Shown here: one piece after another, positions 44,625 through 57,394 of the stretch | Numbering within the stretch: position 1 is the first letter of the stretch | Layout: each line of letters starts with the position of its first letter | Program-made: the position numbers and the translations under genes | Assembly (NCBI GenBank): GCA_023627715.1 | Contig: JAMAHW010000138.1 | Location: 1 to 58,472 of the forward strand | Origin: Periconia sp. R9002 | Taxonomy: Eukaryota; Ascomycota; Dothideomycetes; Pleosporales; Periconiaceae | DNA: 58,472 nt | Reading direction: 5' to 3' | Notes under the pieces: generated by a model | Told to the model about the DNA's origin: nothing | The model's database searches: none | Seen by the model: the letters and a program-made list of their open reading frames with translations, nothing else

Positions 44625-47600
44625 TCAGCTCGAATTGACATGAGACAAACCCTCCTCGATATCAGACCAGTTCTCGTCCTCGCTATCATGATATTCTGCT
44701 TGTATCTCAGTGACGGTTCGGTTAGAGCAGTATGGATCGACTACACTGCCACCAACAGCACGATTCGTCAGGAAGAACGCATGCCGACTATCCAACGGAC
44801 GGCCCTGGCACGCATAGCCAAGCGGAGTGTGCATAATATCCTGACCTTTGCGACGAAGGGAAAGCCATTCTAGAATGAAACTGATTGTTCCATGTATTGA
44901 GGTATCAGATTGCTTATTCATGCTGGAATTCTCGATGTATTCCCTGAGTGGCGCGCATTCATCGTAATTCATATACAACCGACCCGCGAAGATACCGAGC
45001 TCAACAGTAAGGCTTTTCGGAATGATGCTATCTCTTTCAAGTGGAGGAAGAGAGTAATACCGTAGGTTGCTGAACTGTAACATATTCTTCGTGACCGGCG
45101 CTGAATACGTCAGGAGGTGTACTTTTGGAGGTATTGCTTGAGAGCGAATTTGGGGAATCAAAATCTCTGCTTCCTCTGCGATGATTAACAGAGCGGTAAA
45201 GGTGATGGGATTGTAGAGAATCCATTCGACGGGACGCTAGTGGAATAATCAATATCAATGTTAAAAGAACACGGATGACGATCAACACACCAAAAAGTTA
45301 TCAATCAGGTCCTCCTTTATCGTTCTCATGAACTCTGCTGACACAAATAAACAAGAGTCGGTTCCACCAACGCCAAACTTTTCGCCGATGGATGTGCGTC
45401 CTACAGCATCATATACGTGTTCATATCCCACATCTCCAGATAAGACACCGGTGGAAACAAATCCAAGAATCGCAGGGTGAACTCCTGGAAACTGATGAGC
45501 TTGATATTTTGGGGGTTTCTGGACCTCGCGCACTTCCTCCACTTGGAATTCTACTTCGCGTTCTTGTTCAACTTCCTCCAGCGCAGAAAAATTCTGGGTG
45601 TCTGTTATGCTCGACGCACTCAGACGCAACTGGCCAAGCTTATTCATGAAATTTTGGAGCTGCGGGAACATTGATTTGAGGGAGGCCGGGCTATGAGTAT
45701 CTTCCTTGCTGCTTCCATAGAGCTGCTGCAGTGTCAGTTGTTCTGGGTGCTGGAGCACCTTCACATATGAACTTCTGTCCTGGGGGTCAGAGAGGAAAGC
45801 TGTGTTTTTCCATTCCGCGTTTGCGCGATTGCAGTAGTCGGTGCCCTGGGATATATACAGATTTTGGAGCTGTTCATTCGTACGGCAAGTTTGCTCCAAT
45901 AACCAATGAACGACATGAGAGGAATTCACTTCAGCATTTTCGTTCAGTCCACAAATGTCAAGAATAGACTGATAGGTCTCTGGAAACGCGAAGAAGCATA
46001 CAGACTGAGTAGTTGCAAGCTGTCGAAGGCGCATTGCCGCTGAGACAGAATTAGCTTTGCACATGTCGTAAATCGGATTATCCTACTCACCTTGCACAGT
46101 GTGATCCTTGGTCTGCCCAAGAGCAAGCGTCAGCGCACCGCAAGCATATTGAGGTAGCTTCAGATCTATTCCGCGTGTATGTGCTTCATCAAGATACACG
46201 AGGCACCTGTCTAGGTTGTCGGCGAATGGGGTTGCTAGCAAAGGGACTCGCGCCTTAGCACCACGGTATCGCACCCACGCTCGATTGTCAGCACCGAAGT
46301 ATACCGCTGCCGGTGGTTCGGTATCTATATCCATCCATGCCTTAACGAGATCTTCGTTACTCATTTCAAGTATATAGGCACCGGCATCAATGATAATGCG
46401 GATGTTTTTGTCCTTGAGCTGCTCAAGAAATCCTTTCTCAGATAATCGCCTGCCATTACGAGCTACCAGGTGGCATGCTCGGTTTCTTTCTTGCAGTAAG
46501 TACGTGAGAACCTCGGCATTCGTCTGATGCAATCCTGGCAGATCACTCTGCTGAATAGTTAGAGGCAGCATCGTTTTGTTGTCGTTAGTGCCGCTGAACC
46601 CGGTTGTCTTTGCACACGTCAAAGTCGTTTCGGAATCTATTTGCGAGAAGAGAGGCAGATCCCAACCGGAGGCCTGTAGCTTAATATCAAACTGTTTTGC
46701 GTGCACTGGAAATACATAGTGGTTCATGTAATGATCGAGCACGTTTTTGTTTGTCCGGAGATGGTTCCAGAGTTCCTCCACCTGATCATGGTCCTCAACA
46801 TTGATAACGTTCCAATGATGCAAAGCTTCCGGAAGCGAATCGCAAGTGCCAGTCCACCTGTCGTACTCACTAGCAGGGTCATGTGATGCCAAAATATGAC
46901 GAAGAGCTTCGCACAGTTGGGCAAGGTTGAGACCAGTATAATAAAAGGCCAAACAGGTGAAAAGGATCGCGGCATCTGGGTGCCCGAATTCCGCTTGCTC
47001 GGAAGGGACGCCCTTGGCTTCGAAGGGTACTGCCATTGGATCTCGGCGAGGATGCAAACCATACTGGACATTCCATCGCTTTCTCAGGCAGAGAAGCAGT
47101 ATACGATTGCTCAGCAGACCTCGAACAAGCAAAAGCGTTTTGGATGCAACGTTCTCGTCTGGGAATAGTTTAGCCACATGCGTCAGCAACTGATTGTTCA
47201 AGGGCTTCTCCAAGAGCACTCTTCGTATTTTCGCACTGCAATTATCCTGAGTGCCTTTCGTGAGACGGAGGAATGAGGTTCTTCCGGAACATATCTCGTC
47301 GACTATGCGTCGGTGCAGGTCCTCTTCTACATCTGCTTGAAGGATATAAATCATTGGGTAACCCTGGCCACGCTCCAAGACTTCAATTTTGCGCGGGAAT
47401 TTGCGCTCAAGCTCTGGAAGGTGATCCTTTACGATCGATAAAAGCGACTGCACTACTTGCCAGCGGTGAGGGTGTCCATCCACTGTAGTGAGCTTGCCGC
47501 TCGGATAGATCAGTTGAGTCTTGACCGCCAACGAAACATCCGACTCATCGAGAACGTCGCGCGCGACTGAGCTGAGATATCTTTGGAAATTAATCATTTC

Positions 47601-50600
47601 GTGTGCGATCGCTAAATGGGAGCTGGCAAGATATTGAAGGCCACTAAGCTTCCAGGAAAGTAGATGTTCAGGGGTAGTCAATATAATGCCTCGACTACTC
47701 TTTATTTCATTGTGGAGCTTTTTGTAGAGTTGAAGATTTTTCATGTTGATGTTTGTCTGGCGAGAGAAAGGAATGTGCCGTATCTCGCGACCTACTAAGC
47801 CGCCAAGTCGCGACTGGATCATTTGCGCAGTCGGCAAAAGCAACGGTTTTGGCACAATGAGACGTGAGAGCTGCTTGCTGTTCCCAAGCACTGCCATTGC
47901 CATGGGCACAATGCATGATGTTTTTCCTAGTGGCTAATTTTAGAGGGTGTCCTGTGTCTGAAAAGTCACCTCGGCTTACCTTTACCCATATTTAATTGGA
48001 GTACCGTGTTGTTCCTTGATCCAGGTGCAATAATTGCATGTGCAACATCTACCTGCTCCCTCCGGATCAGGATATTACTATCAATCTCCAAGAGAAGCCA
48101 ATCCGGATATTCTAGTGGACTCCAATTTTCGTGGCCAAGATTTTGCAGCTCTTCTTGGATATTCTTGGCTTTGTTATGATAGATGCGCACCAATCGCTGT
48201 AGCTTGGTGATAAGAATTCCATGTTCCACAATGGCCTCCTTTACGCCACTGCCAAAGTTGCAGAATGTACTCGAGCGCAATTGTTCCAAAAGCGCGATTG
48301 ATGTTGTACAAGGCCAGAGATTTCCGAGATCTAGCCACGAGAAGCGGTCATCATCGTCTGCCAAAGCTTGACGGATCTGAGACAATTGTGTCTCTGTTTC
48401 TTTTCGAAGATCCTGAATGCATCGTGCGTTTGATATAGTGCTCGGGATGGTATGTGAATCTTGACTCGGACTGCTAACTCTCTCCAAAGCGTCAAGACTC
48501 ATCTCTAGATCAAGCCCATATTGCTGGCGGAGGGAGTCCGAGAGCTGCGTAAAATTGGAGAGGATTTGCCGCAATTCAATAGTCTCCTTAGATGGGGTTT
48601 TTACCGTTCCGTCAATTGAACCCTGGATATTTCTGGACGGTATGAGCTCGCTTGGCTGGCATCGCAAAGGCATTTCTAATGATTTACTGAGAAGATCGTT
48701 CGGGATCGACGGTACGACAGGATCCCTTGGCCTCCCATAAAATAGCTCCTGTGTATAGCTCCAGGCTTGGGGAGTGGGTGATATTTCCAATCCCTTATGA
48801 ATTCTCAAAATGTCCTGCACACGAATAACGTACTCCGAAAGGATCAAATTTGAATGCAAGCGCTCCCACTCAGGAACGACGCGCTCCATTGCGAGCCCCA
48901 CATCAAGTAAGTCCGAGTTGAATCCATTCAAGGTGACCTGTTCTTGTGGCCACTGGCTAAGGAAATGTTGCGCCAATCGTTTCCCCTCAGTTTCACAAGC
49001 CCTTCGATGCGCTCTCTCAGCTTTTCCTTGCGTTCTCTGACATCCCTCGGGTAGGTCGACCGATATTACTCGAAAGATTGATTGCACACTAGGTGTCTCA
49101 TCAAGTTGAAAGTGATTGAATGAGAGAGACGATGGTGGCGTTATTTCTTTTAACGTTGGTAACAAAGCGAACGCTGCGAGGATCTTGATGACATCCAGAT
49201 CAGTTTCAGGGTTGAGCGTCATGACAGCTAAGCGGAACATTAAGCTGTAGGGCTCTTCAATATCAGAATTGCGACAGATATTGACCAGGCTTCCCCATTG
49301 CTCATCGACATTCTTCTCAACCAGGTCGCTTAAGCTCGCAGCATCGGCTTGGATTGTGTTGTGAAATCCGCCGATAAGTTTCCAATCGCGCAAAAGTGCT
49401 GACAGCTCTCGACGAGTGTACACCTGGAAGGGTTGTCCTTTGAATAAGCCCGCAACTTCATAGACTCTGCGTGCTTGCATTGAATCTGCTTGCTGGCCAC
49501 GGGATTTGTGCGTTTGATCGCGGACTAGGGTCCCATTAGAATCGCCAGCACTACGCTCAAAAACATGACGTCGCGTGAGGCCCCGTCGCCGAAGGTGAGA
49601 CGGAATGTATGCACTGGTTTTGACATCATCTTTTGCATTTTGTGCAAAGACCCGGAGGCTGTCCGACTTATTAAGTATTTTCTGTACAAGCTCTTCGTAT
49701 GCATCGTGCTGGATAGTTGACGTCAAATTTAGGTCCCAAGAAACAGTTTGCAGTGCCTGCTTGTGCTGTGGATACCATTCTCGTTTCGGACTAAGGCTTG
49801 AAATAGTTTTAAGAATGCCAATAGGACCATCTCCCAATGGTTCCCAAGGTTGGCAATAACCAGATTGGAGCATGTGTAGCGTTTCCTCGGTGCCAGTCCG
49901 CCCTGTCAAAGGATCAGGTATGATAAAGGATGTATACGCGTGAAACTGAGCCTTTGCATATAGAAGTCGGGGCTCGGGAGGACATGACAATCGCCCTAGA
50001 ACATCATCAATTTCGAATCTAGTATACTCGGTGCTGCTCGCCGCCCGAACAGCTACATGCATCCCGCGGCGTTGAGTGGAGATTTGACCGTAAGGAGCAA
50101 TGACACTGCGGCGGCCGTTGTTCACAGTATCACGCAAAACAATTTTGCTCTCGAGGCCGTAGAGTGTGCCAGCATCTTGGTTGGGGTCAATTTCTTCGTT
50201 TGATTCTCGACATTGAAGAAGACCCTTTGAGTTCACAAAGAAGGACAGCTCGAGATGACGCAGCTCGACCGATAGCAATCCCTGTGAATTTACCGGCTGA
50301 AAGACGGTAATTTTGCGAGGGTCTTCAAAATGAAGAAAGATATTGGAAACTTGCTGAAACAAGTGTGAATTAGGGTCAATCAGTAGCGTTCGGTCGTTTC
50401 GACGAGCCTGCCATCTATTCAGATCAATTTTCCAATCACTTAATCTGGTCTTCCACAGTACGGGGCTGCGGCGAATCTCAAGGCGCCTTTTGTTCAGATT
50501 TAGCCAGTGGACACAATTAGAGATCAGTCCATCAGGTAGGTCAACAAGTTCGGGGCCGGGCCCAACGAAAAGGTGAGATGGAACGTATTCCAGAAGCTCA

Positions 50601-53600
50601 TCTCGGTACCAAGCACGGATGATAACGCACCCTTTTCGATATCCGAAGTGTATTTCGTGATTATTTACCCGCGATAAGAGGACGTACGACATGCCAAACT
50701 TAGCAGACGGAAATGTAAGAAGATGTTGATTACCAAAGAGCTGCCTCACTTCATTTGACTCTCGAATATCGCGTGGCAGTCTCCCCAAAGGCTTGCCATC
50801 AACCAACAGATGGCCTTCAACAAAGTTGTAGTGAACAACTTGAGGATGTCCAGGATTCTCCCTTGAGGTCTCCATGATGCTCACCACCCAGCGATCGTGT
50901 GTGGGCGAGACTTGCTGCCAGCGACTGAAGTAATGAGACACACTACCTGGCCCGGACCACCAGGCGTTGATTGCCATGCTAATACCATTAGGACTGGCTT
51001 GTATGGTTCGAAGTAGGAGTGATTTGATATTGTACGTCATTTTAGCGTCTCGAATCAACATCCTCTTGAGGGCTGGCTGTAGTTTGGTTAAGTCCACCAG
51101 GAGGTTTTCTTGGAGAGCCAGTGATGCTTGAACAAATACCGACAAATCGTCTTCTGGGAATACATCGTCTGATTTACAAATAGGAGAGAACGTCCTACGG
51201 CAGAGCAATGCAGCCCAAAAAGCGTAGCCTGCTGCCGTTTCAGCGATAGTAGTCTCTTTAGCATTTCTAACCTCGGTTCGGAGTCGGGTAAGCCAAGTTA
51301 AGGTAGTGTGGCGTGCCTGCAGTAAGATAGCTTTTGCTCGCGTTTTCAGAGGGGCTAAGTCATAAAGGCGCAAACTTAGCGTTATCAAAACCTCCATACA
51401 GTGGACCTCACGCCAGTTTGACGTGATATCACTGAGGCGCCTCTCTAATTGTGCAGCTAAACATTCACAAAATGAGGAGTCCTTGAAAACCGCATGAATA
51501 TCGCCAAACGTATCATGCTTATCTTTGGATGGCCCAGCTTGAGCAGAGAGGTGATTGAACAATTGCATCGTACCCTCACTGCTGAGGTTCACATTCGATG
51601 CGCCTAGTTCGACTAACATCGTCATCCACCTGCGGTTCTTGCCTGAAAGTACTCGCTGACAAGCAGTGAACTCATGCACCGATACGCCAGTTGGACATTG
51701 TGTTTCCGATGCGACGATTTCATACGATGAATGGCCGTTAATCACAGTTGGAGGGTGCAGCGTGTTAGGTATCACGGAACTGCGAAGTCCGAATGGCATA
51801 TGTACTCCACACTCATGCTGGAAAGTCAATGCTTTATCGTACTGTTTCACCCAAGTGTTCGAAGCGAGATCGAAAAGGGAGAAATTCAGTCCATTAGGAT
51901 AAAGAACATCGGAATCGGATGCCTTCATCTTCTGCTTGCTGACTTTGTAGTGTGTTCCACGGAATGACTTGGATGTTGACGCAATTGTAATGCTGGTGGA
52001 CGTTTTTAATGCAAACGCAGTTAAGGGTTCATAGTTCGTTAGGAGCATCGCGGGCGGTGCCGATTGCGGTTTGGAAGGATAGGCCAACATGAAAATCTTC
52101 CACGTGACGTCACGATAGGCCGCAATAGACTTTGGGATACCCAACTCAAAAATGACGGCAGCTGCTTTGATTGGATTGCTGTTAAGAAAATCTTCGTGCG
52201 CATAGATCTGCATACGGTTCCGAACCCGCCAGTGCCAGCATTTAGTGCATCCCTTCACATCTCGCGTCCCATCGCGCTTAAATGTGCAGGTACATGTACC
52301 CCCAGAGATGCCCAAAGAATGTTCGTCAAAATCGGACCACCACCTCTCCAACTCATATGTCTTCGCCTCGCGTGATGCGTCCGATGCCAGAAGTATCTTT
52401 GTGCGGAGTCTTTGCATTGAATCGGACTTCCTGACATATCTCACCACGAAGCTCTTATCCTTAGCTTCAGAGAATATGGTCGTGCGATGCTTACATTTCT
52501 CGCATCTGTTCTGGAGATAACTCTGGATAGTACGAAGTCGCTGCATATTCGCAACACTTGGGAGATGTAGAACATCTAGAAGCTCAGGAGTGAACACTGG
52601 GTGATATTCCAAGATCATAGGGCAAATCTCTGCCATGCATTTATCCAGTCTCACCCAGAGTCTGAAAAGACTCAGAATGAAGATGGACATTTGCTCGGGA
52701 TCAGAGTCGTACGCTGCTCCGACAGTATTCATGAGACGAATTATTCGTTCGCAAGAAGTTCCAAGGCTCAGATCTGGACCTAACTGTGGTTCTTCCTTTG
52801 TTTCGATCTTGCTCTCGACTTCTGTCAATTGATGATACATATCAGTGAACTGCTCCACTTGCTCAATTGTGGTACCACGCAGTGATGGAAGCTGGAGCAA
52901 GGGGGATGTTCTCTGGTTTAGGCGAGGTAATTCCAACACGTGTCGAAGATAGGGGCCACTGTTAGGAAGAGACAGGAATTGTGCTTGCAGGTCAGCACGT
53001 GCTGGGAGCCGGGGAATGGCTCGTGTGGTTTCTCGCTTAAATCTATCCCAAGCCAAATTCACTGTCTTTGTGACTTCTGTAATGCTTTCCTTGAAGAAGG
53101 ACGCAGTAGCGTTGAACAGTTGGCCATACACTTCTGGGGATCTGGTCCTATCCTGCTCCAGTTTTGCAAGACGGCGGCAAATTTTTGCTCGCAGAGTCAT
53201 TGTCAGCTCAGGCGCCAGTTTTCCAGGGCTGTCGAGCAGAAGCTCTGTTAGCAGAGTTGTAACCAGGAATTTGTAGTACGCCCTCCCAGGTTCATTTCCC
53301 AGCGAAATTTGCAACTGTCGTTGGATTCCCACGCGCAGTGCAATCCACAGAGGCAGCCTACGCCACGGAAATTCTGCAACCTCTATGTTCGCATCATCCC
53401 GAACTCGTTTTGTCAAGCGAGGAATGCCTTCATCTACTGGAGAACCAATAGACTCGAGCAAGGGTATGAGGATGTGCGTTACTAGCCCTGGACAACCTGC
53501 ATCGCGCGTTTCGACGATCGAGGCTTGCGCTTTTGTCACAAGCGACTGGAAGCATCGCAGGGGCTCCATGCTTCCCTTTTCTAGAAAGTCGGCCAGCGCG

Positions 53601-54128
53601 TATTGGAATTGTGGGTTCCGGAACACATGAAGTGGTATCTGCGCCGAGCAGTCGGGAAAATCACAGATCAGGGCGTTTTCGCTCGCCAACACCTCGGTAG
53701 AAGGCGGAGATATTTCGAAAGCCTCGAAGACCACAGCTTCGGTTTCGGGTCTATGATAGATGCGTTGGCTACATGATACATACTGTGTGGAAATCATACC
53801 TAGAGTTGTAACGAATGATGATTGCAGCGTTTTGTTCGAAAATAGGCAACAGAAGCGGGCGCTCTTGATTAAAGCTTTCGAGCTCCGATGTCAGTGACGA
53901 CTTCTCCAGCCGATCGCATGCATTGAGAGATTGACAGCGACGGAAATACTGGCGAGTTGCATTCCAAGTGGATGTCTCTCCGTCGCTATCCAATCGACTG
54001 AGGGTAAATGTCGCCCGGATCAGTCGCGAGATAATAGCATCACCAATGCTTTCGATGTTGGCGTCCCGTTTTCCGGGGAGCTGTGGCGGTAAAACAAGGT
54101 GATTGAAAATGTTTGCGAACATAGACAT
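44625..54128 (-). CDS. Very large DUF6606/DUF3638/DUF3645 protein with helicase- or SecA-like motifs
   Basis: Five exons on the minus strand: 54128-53800, 53750-47980, 47926-46091, 46039-45291, 45236-44625; about 3098 aa, every join in frame (introns 49-54 nt). The start (MSMFANIFNHLVLPPQLPGKRD) matches the DUF6606-type beginning. The DUF3638 part has 'LQLNMGKGKTSCIVPMA' (Walker-A-like, N2030 to S2037) and 'TTPEHLLSWKLSG'. The DUF3645 part has 'LVYLDEAHTRGIDLKLP' (D2613 on) and 'VQAAMRLRQL' (2644-2652). These resemble motifs I, II/V and VI of SF2 ATPases, with 'TRGIDLKL' close to SecA's RGTDIKL. Databases often label relatives ubiquitinyl hydrolase; I see no cysteine-protease triad to support that. 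Function is unknown in fungi. No damage seen. Confidence 0.9.
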
Positions 54129-55554
54129 AGCGAAAGATAGAGGTAACTATTGCAGCCAACGATTGAACATAAATTGCAAGCAAAAGATCTGGGTGCCCAC
54201 TAACATGTAAAGCGGAAGTGTAAATACATGTAGGAATAACTAGCGCCCCTGCGCCAAGGCGCGCTAGACTATCTCTTCTAGGACGAGCCTTTTATTTTTT
54301 GTGAATACGCGGCATTCTGATTCCACGCTCCCCTGACATTTTTTTACCTTCGCGTAGTTATTTGGCCAAGGACGTCTCCAAGTGAGCCTTTTTCAGTGTT
54401 GGTTTCGCGTATGGTTTGGATAAATTATTGCGGTGATGAACAAGACTCCTGATTCACAAATCGGATGGTGCAATATTGTAAAGTTTTGAAAATGAGAGTT
54501 TTACTGTATGGCCTAGGAGTATTATCACTCTATCTCGTGATGTCCCATGCATATGACTTGAACAAATCAACATTGCGTTACATTTGGTCTCTCCTCTCCC
54601 TTATCAACTACGAACATATTTCTTTCTAGATCACGGGAATATACTGCGTCTTTTACTCTTAAGAACTAGTCACAGCATGACACAACTTGAATTGAGTTCA
54701 AGCTGATTCACGATTATAAGATACGTTAACACGTGTACTCTCCCACCCTATGCATGCTGTGGGCTTCTATTCGGCCAGCCACACCGCCGATCTAGTCGAT
54801 CCATACGTGGACCCCTGTCTTTGGGTAGTCTATGCCTTCATTCACGAGAATCCTGCATATATCGCGCGTTCTCGACTTCCCTTAGTGGTGAATCTTAGTT
54901 CATTTATACTTTCGCTAAAGTCAGGTGACTGGCGGAGATGTTACAGTGGAAGGTGTCGAAGCACGGAGGAAAATTTATTTGTGACTTAAATTTAGGCCCC
55001 GCAGGAAGTTGCGCGGCAATTTGTGATGGTTCGGGTGTATATTTCAAGTGGTAGTATTCACTAATTAACTGTTACCTCTCGCTAAAACATGCATGCCTAC
55101 GAAAGTCAATATCATTGGCGTGGTTGTGCACCCTGCTATTAAGAACATAGGACTGGTCATGGGATCCACGCTAGATCAAAAACACGTATATTAGGGGACG
55201 GTACCATACTAGACTACAACAGGAGAGAATTGGCATCTGAGCCGCGTTGCATGCACTCGATTGTGAAATTACCTGACTGGGAAGCATTGGGGGACGATAC
55301 TACGGAGAATTTTATACTAGGAACTAGGTATGTAAACTCCTCGCATAGTACAGATCAACAACACAATACATAAATTCTGTTCTACATTTTCATCTACATG
55401 TGACCTGAGAAGGCTAAAATTTGACACGAATGAAATTGCCTGAAGTACGGTAACAAAAAGCGCAATGCCTAGGCAACTGAGGACGTCCGTTTACGAGTGC
55501 GCGACCAAAGCCGACAAAGCCTGAAAGATTATTAGGCACCTGGGTAGAAGTTAC
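54129..55554. other. Spacer between the giant gene and the deaminase gene
   Basis: 1.4 kb without a recognisable gene. It must hold the promoter of the giant gene (upstream of 54128) and the 3' end of the deaminase gene. An 80-codon frame at 54750 (+) has no motif. Confidence 0.4.
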
Positions 55555-57394
55555 TTAGTAGCTATACACAACAACCTCTGAGCTCAAGATATTTAGGTTA
55601 CGTAGATATTGTAAGCAGGCAAGAAATTGTCTTTCGTTCACCACCCGAATCCTCGAGTTAATCATCAAGAACTCGCGGTTTTCTCTGAACCCTAAACCAT
55701 CTTCATCATTGACCTCCAGAAGCTCAACAAGCTTTCGCCACGACGGACAGTTGGTATAAGGGTCGATAATATCTCCAATGCTCACTATATCCTGCTTCAT
55801 CATATCATCTGCTCTGGTAAAATGAAAAGCCATCGCCATGATCGGTAGCGTTGCGTTGTCAGTGTATGACTCCTCATTACCCGAAAGACGCACAACGTCG
55901 ATGGGGGCAAGTACTGGCTCTGGTTCTACCACTGGTCGTGTCTCAACCAAGCTGCCCCTCCATAGTTGAACAGGACCATCATTTACCGAGTCAATCACAT
56001 TGGAACTTGTTAGGCCAGTATGAGATATTCCTGATGTCGAATCTGCAGGAACGTGTCTTTTTGGTTTGCCGAGACGAGTTTCTAAATCTTGCTTTGCTGC
56101 TCCTTCCATTATCTTGCTTAGCTCTATCGAGAGCGCCTTGTATTTTCTGTAGACTTTCGTATCTGTGGATGGTGGAGGTATCCAAGATACGTACAACTTC
56201 TGGTGGCAAGAAGATGTCACGAATGAGTCAGGATGAGTGGTGAGAAACATATGACATAAGTAGCATGACTTCTTACTCACTCCGATATAGCGAAATGAGG
56301 GTCTCGATTCACCGTTTTCATCGTAGAAGTTAAGAATTTGCATTTCAGCATGTACTGTCAAATTAAGAGAGCATGCCGTTCGGAAATGGCCCTCCGGATC
56401 AGTCGTGTTCCAGATCCTTGCAAGACGGGAGTAGTGTTCATCTGCGCTGGATCCAGACACTCTTCGCAAAACGCACATCAACGGTTGCTCTTGTCGAGTA
56501 AGTGTGAATTTCGTAGGAGCAGGTGCAGCGATGGCTTCTACTGTCATCGGATTGAATAAGGCAGGATGCTCTAAGGCGAGTTGTACTAATGCCATGGCTG
56601 CAATGCCGTATCGGCCTAACTTGAAGACCATGCAAACCCAATGGGGCAGTTGCTGTGATTTGGTAAAGAACGCGGCTTTCAAGAACTCAAGGTGATCCTT
56701 GTTGGCCACCTGTGCCAGCCTTATATACGGTATGAGATCCTTTGGCTCCGCCTCTACCGGCAGATCTCGGATCGTGAAGACCTGTCCGAGCCATTCAAGG
56801 AATCGTTTAATAGCAGAAGAGTCAAAATGCGGTATCGCTTCTAACGGTTCTCTGCAGTTTTCAATGATCGCGCTATCCTCTTCGAAGAGGCCTTCAGTAG
56901 AACAGATTTCTTTTATATAGTATCGAATCTTCGCAATATCCAGCGCAATAATTCTACGTAGGATTCCAATCTCCGCGGTCGATCCATCGAAGCCTAGCGG
57001 CATTAGCTCAATAATACAAACACTTAGCGGGTCTGGGAGGTTTACCCGTGTTTGCAACGTCGTTCAAGGACTGCAAAATCTGTCGAAGCTGATGCAAAGT
57101 ACCATCGCGCACACCGCCGTTGCTAGCAACCCGAATAATCGTCCCTTCGGGCATATCTTCTTCCATACATGCTGCGGAAACACTTTCGCTGTCCTTTTTG
57201 ATGGCGCATAGTAAGGCAAAGGAGTCTAGAAACTTTCGTTTGAGTAAACGCTCTCTTGGTGACTGAATGTCGTGAGGATCCTGGTCAAGGCCATGCACAC
57301 TAGGCTCGCCACGTACGGGATCGAGCATGTGGAGGAGGACCGCTGCTTGGACAAATCGGTCCCGGACGTTTCCGCTTATTCCAAGTGCGGCCAT
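55555..57394 (-). CDS. OTT_1508-like deaminase-fold protein
   Basis: Two exons on the minus strand: 57394-57046 and 56993-55555, over a 52-nt intron (GTAAAC..CTAG); 595 aa from ATG 57394 (MAALGISGNVRDR). A TTG nine codons upstream keeps the frame open, so a further 5' exon cannot be excluded. Residues about 320-385 hold a cytidine-deaminase-like zinc site: 'LTVHAEMQIL' (H331-A-E333), then 'GVSKKSCYLCHMFL' (C360 and C363). This HAE plus CxxC pair, with 'RYIGVSKK' between, is typical of the fungal OTT_1508 deaminase-like family, whose substrate (nucleic acid or nucleotide) is unknown. The N-terminal 300 residues are helical; the C-terminal 200 look mostly disordered, with a conserved-looking end. 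Same strand as, and upstream of, the giant helicase-like gene. Confidence 0.85.
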
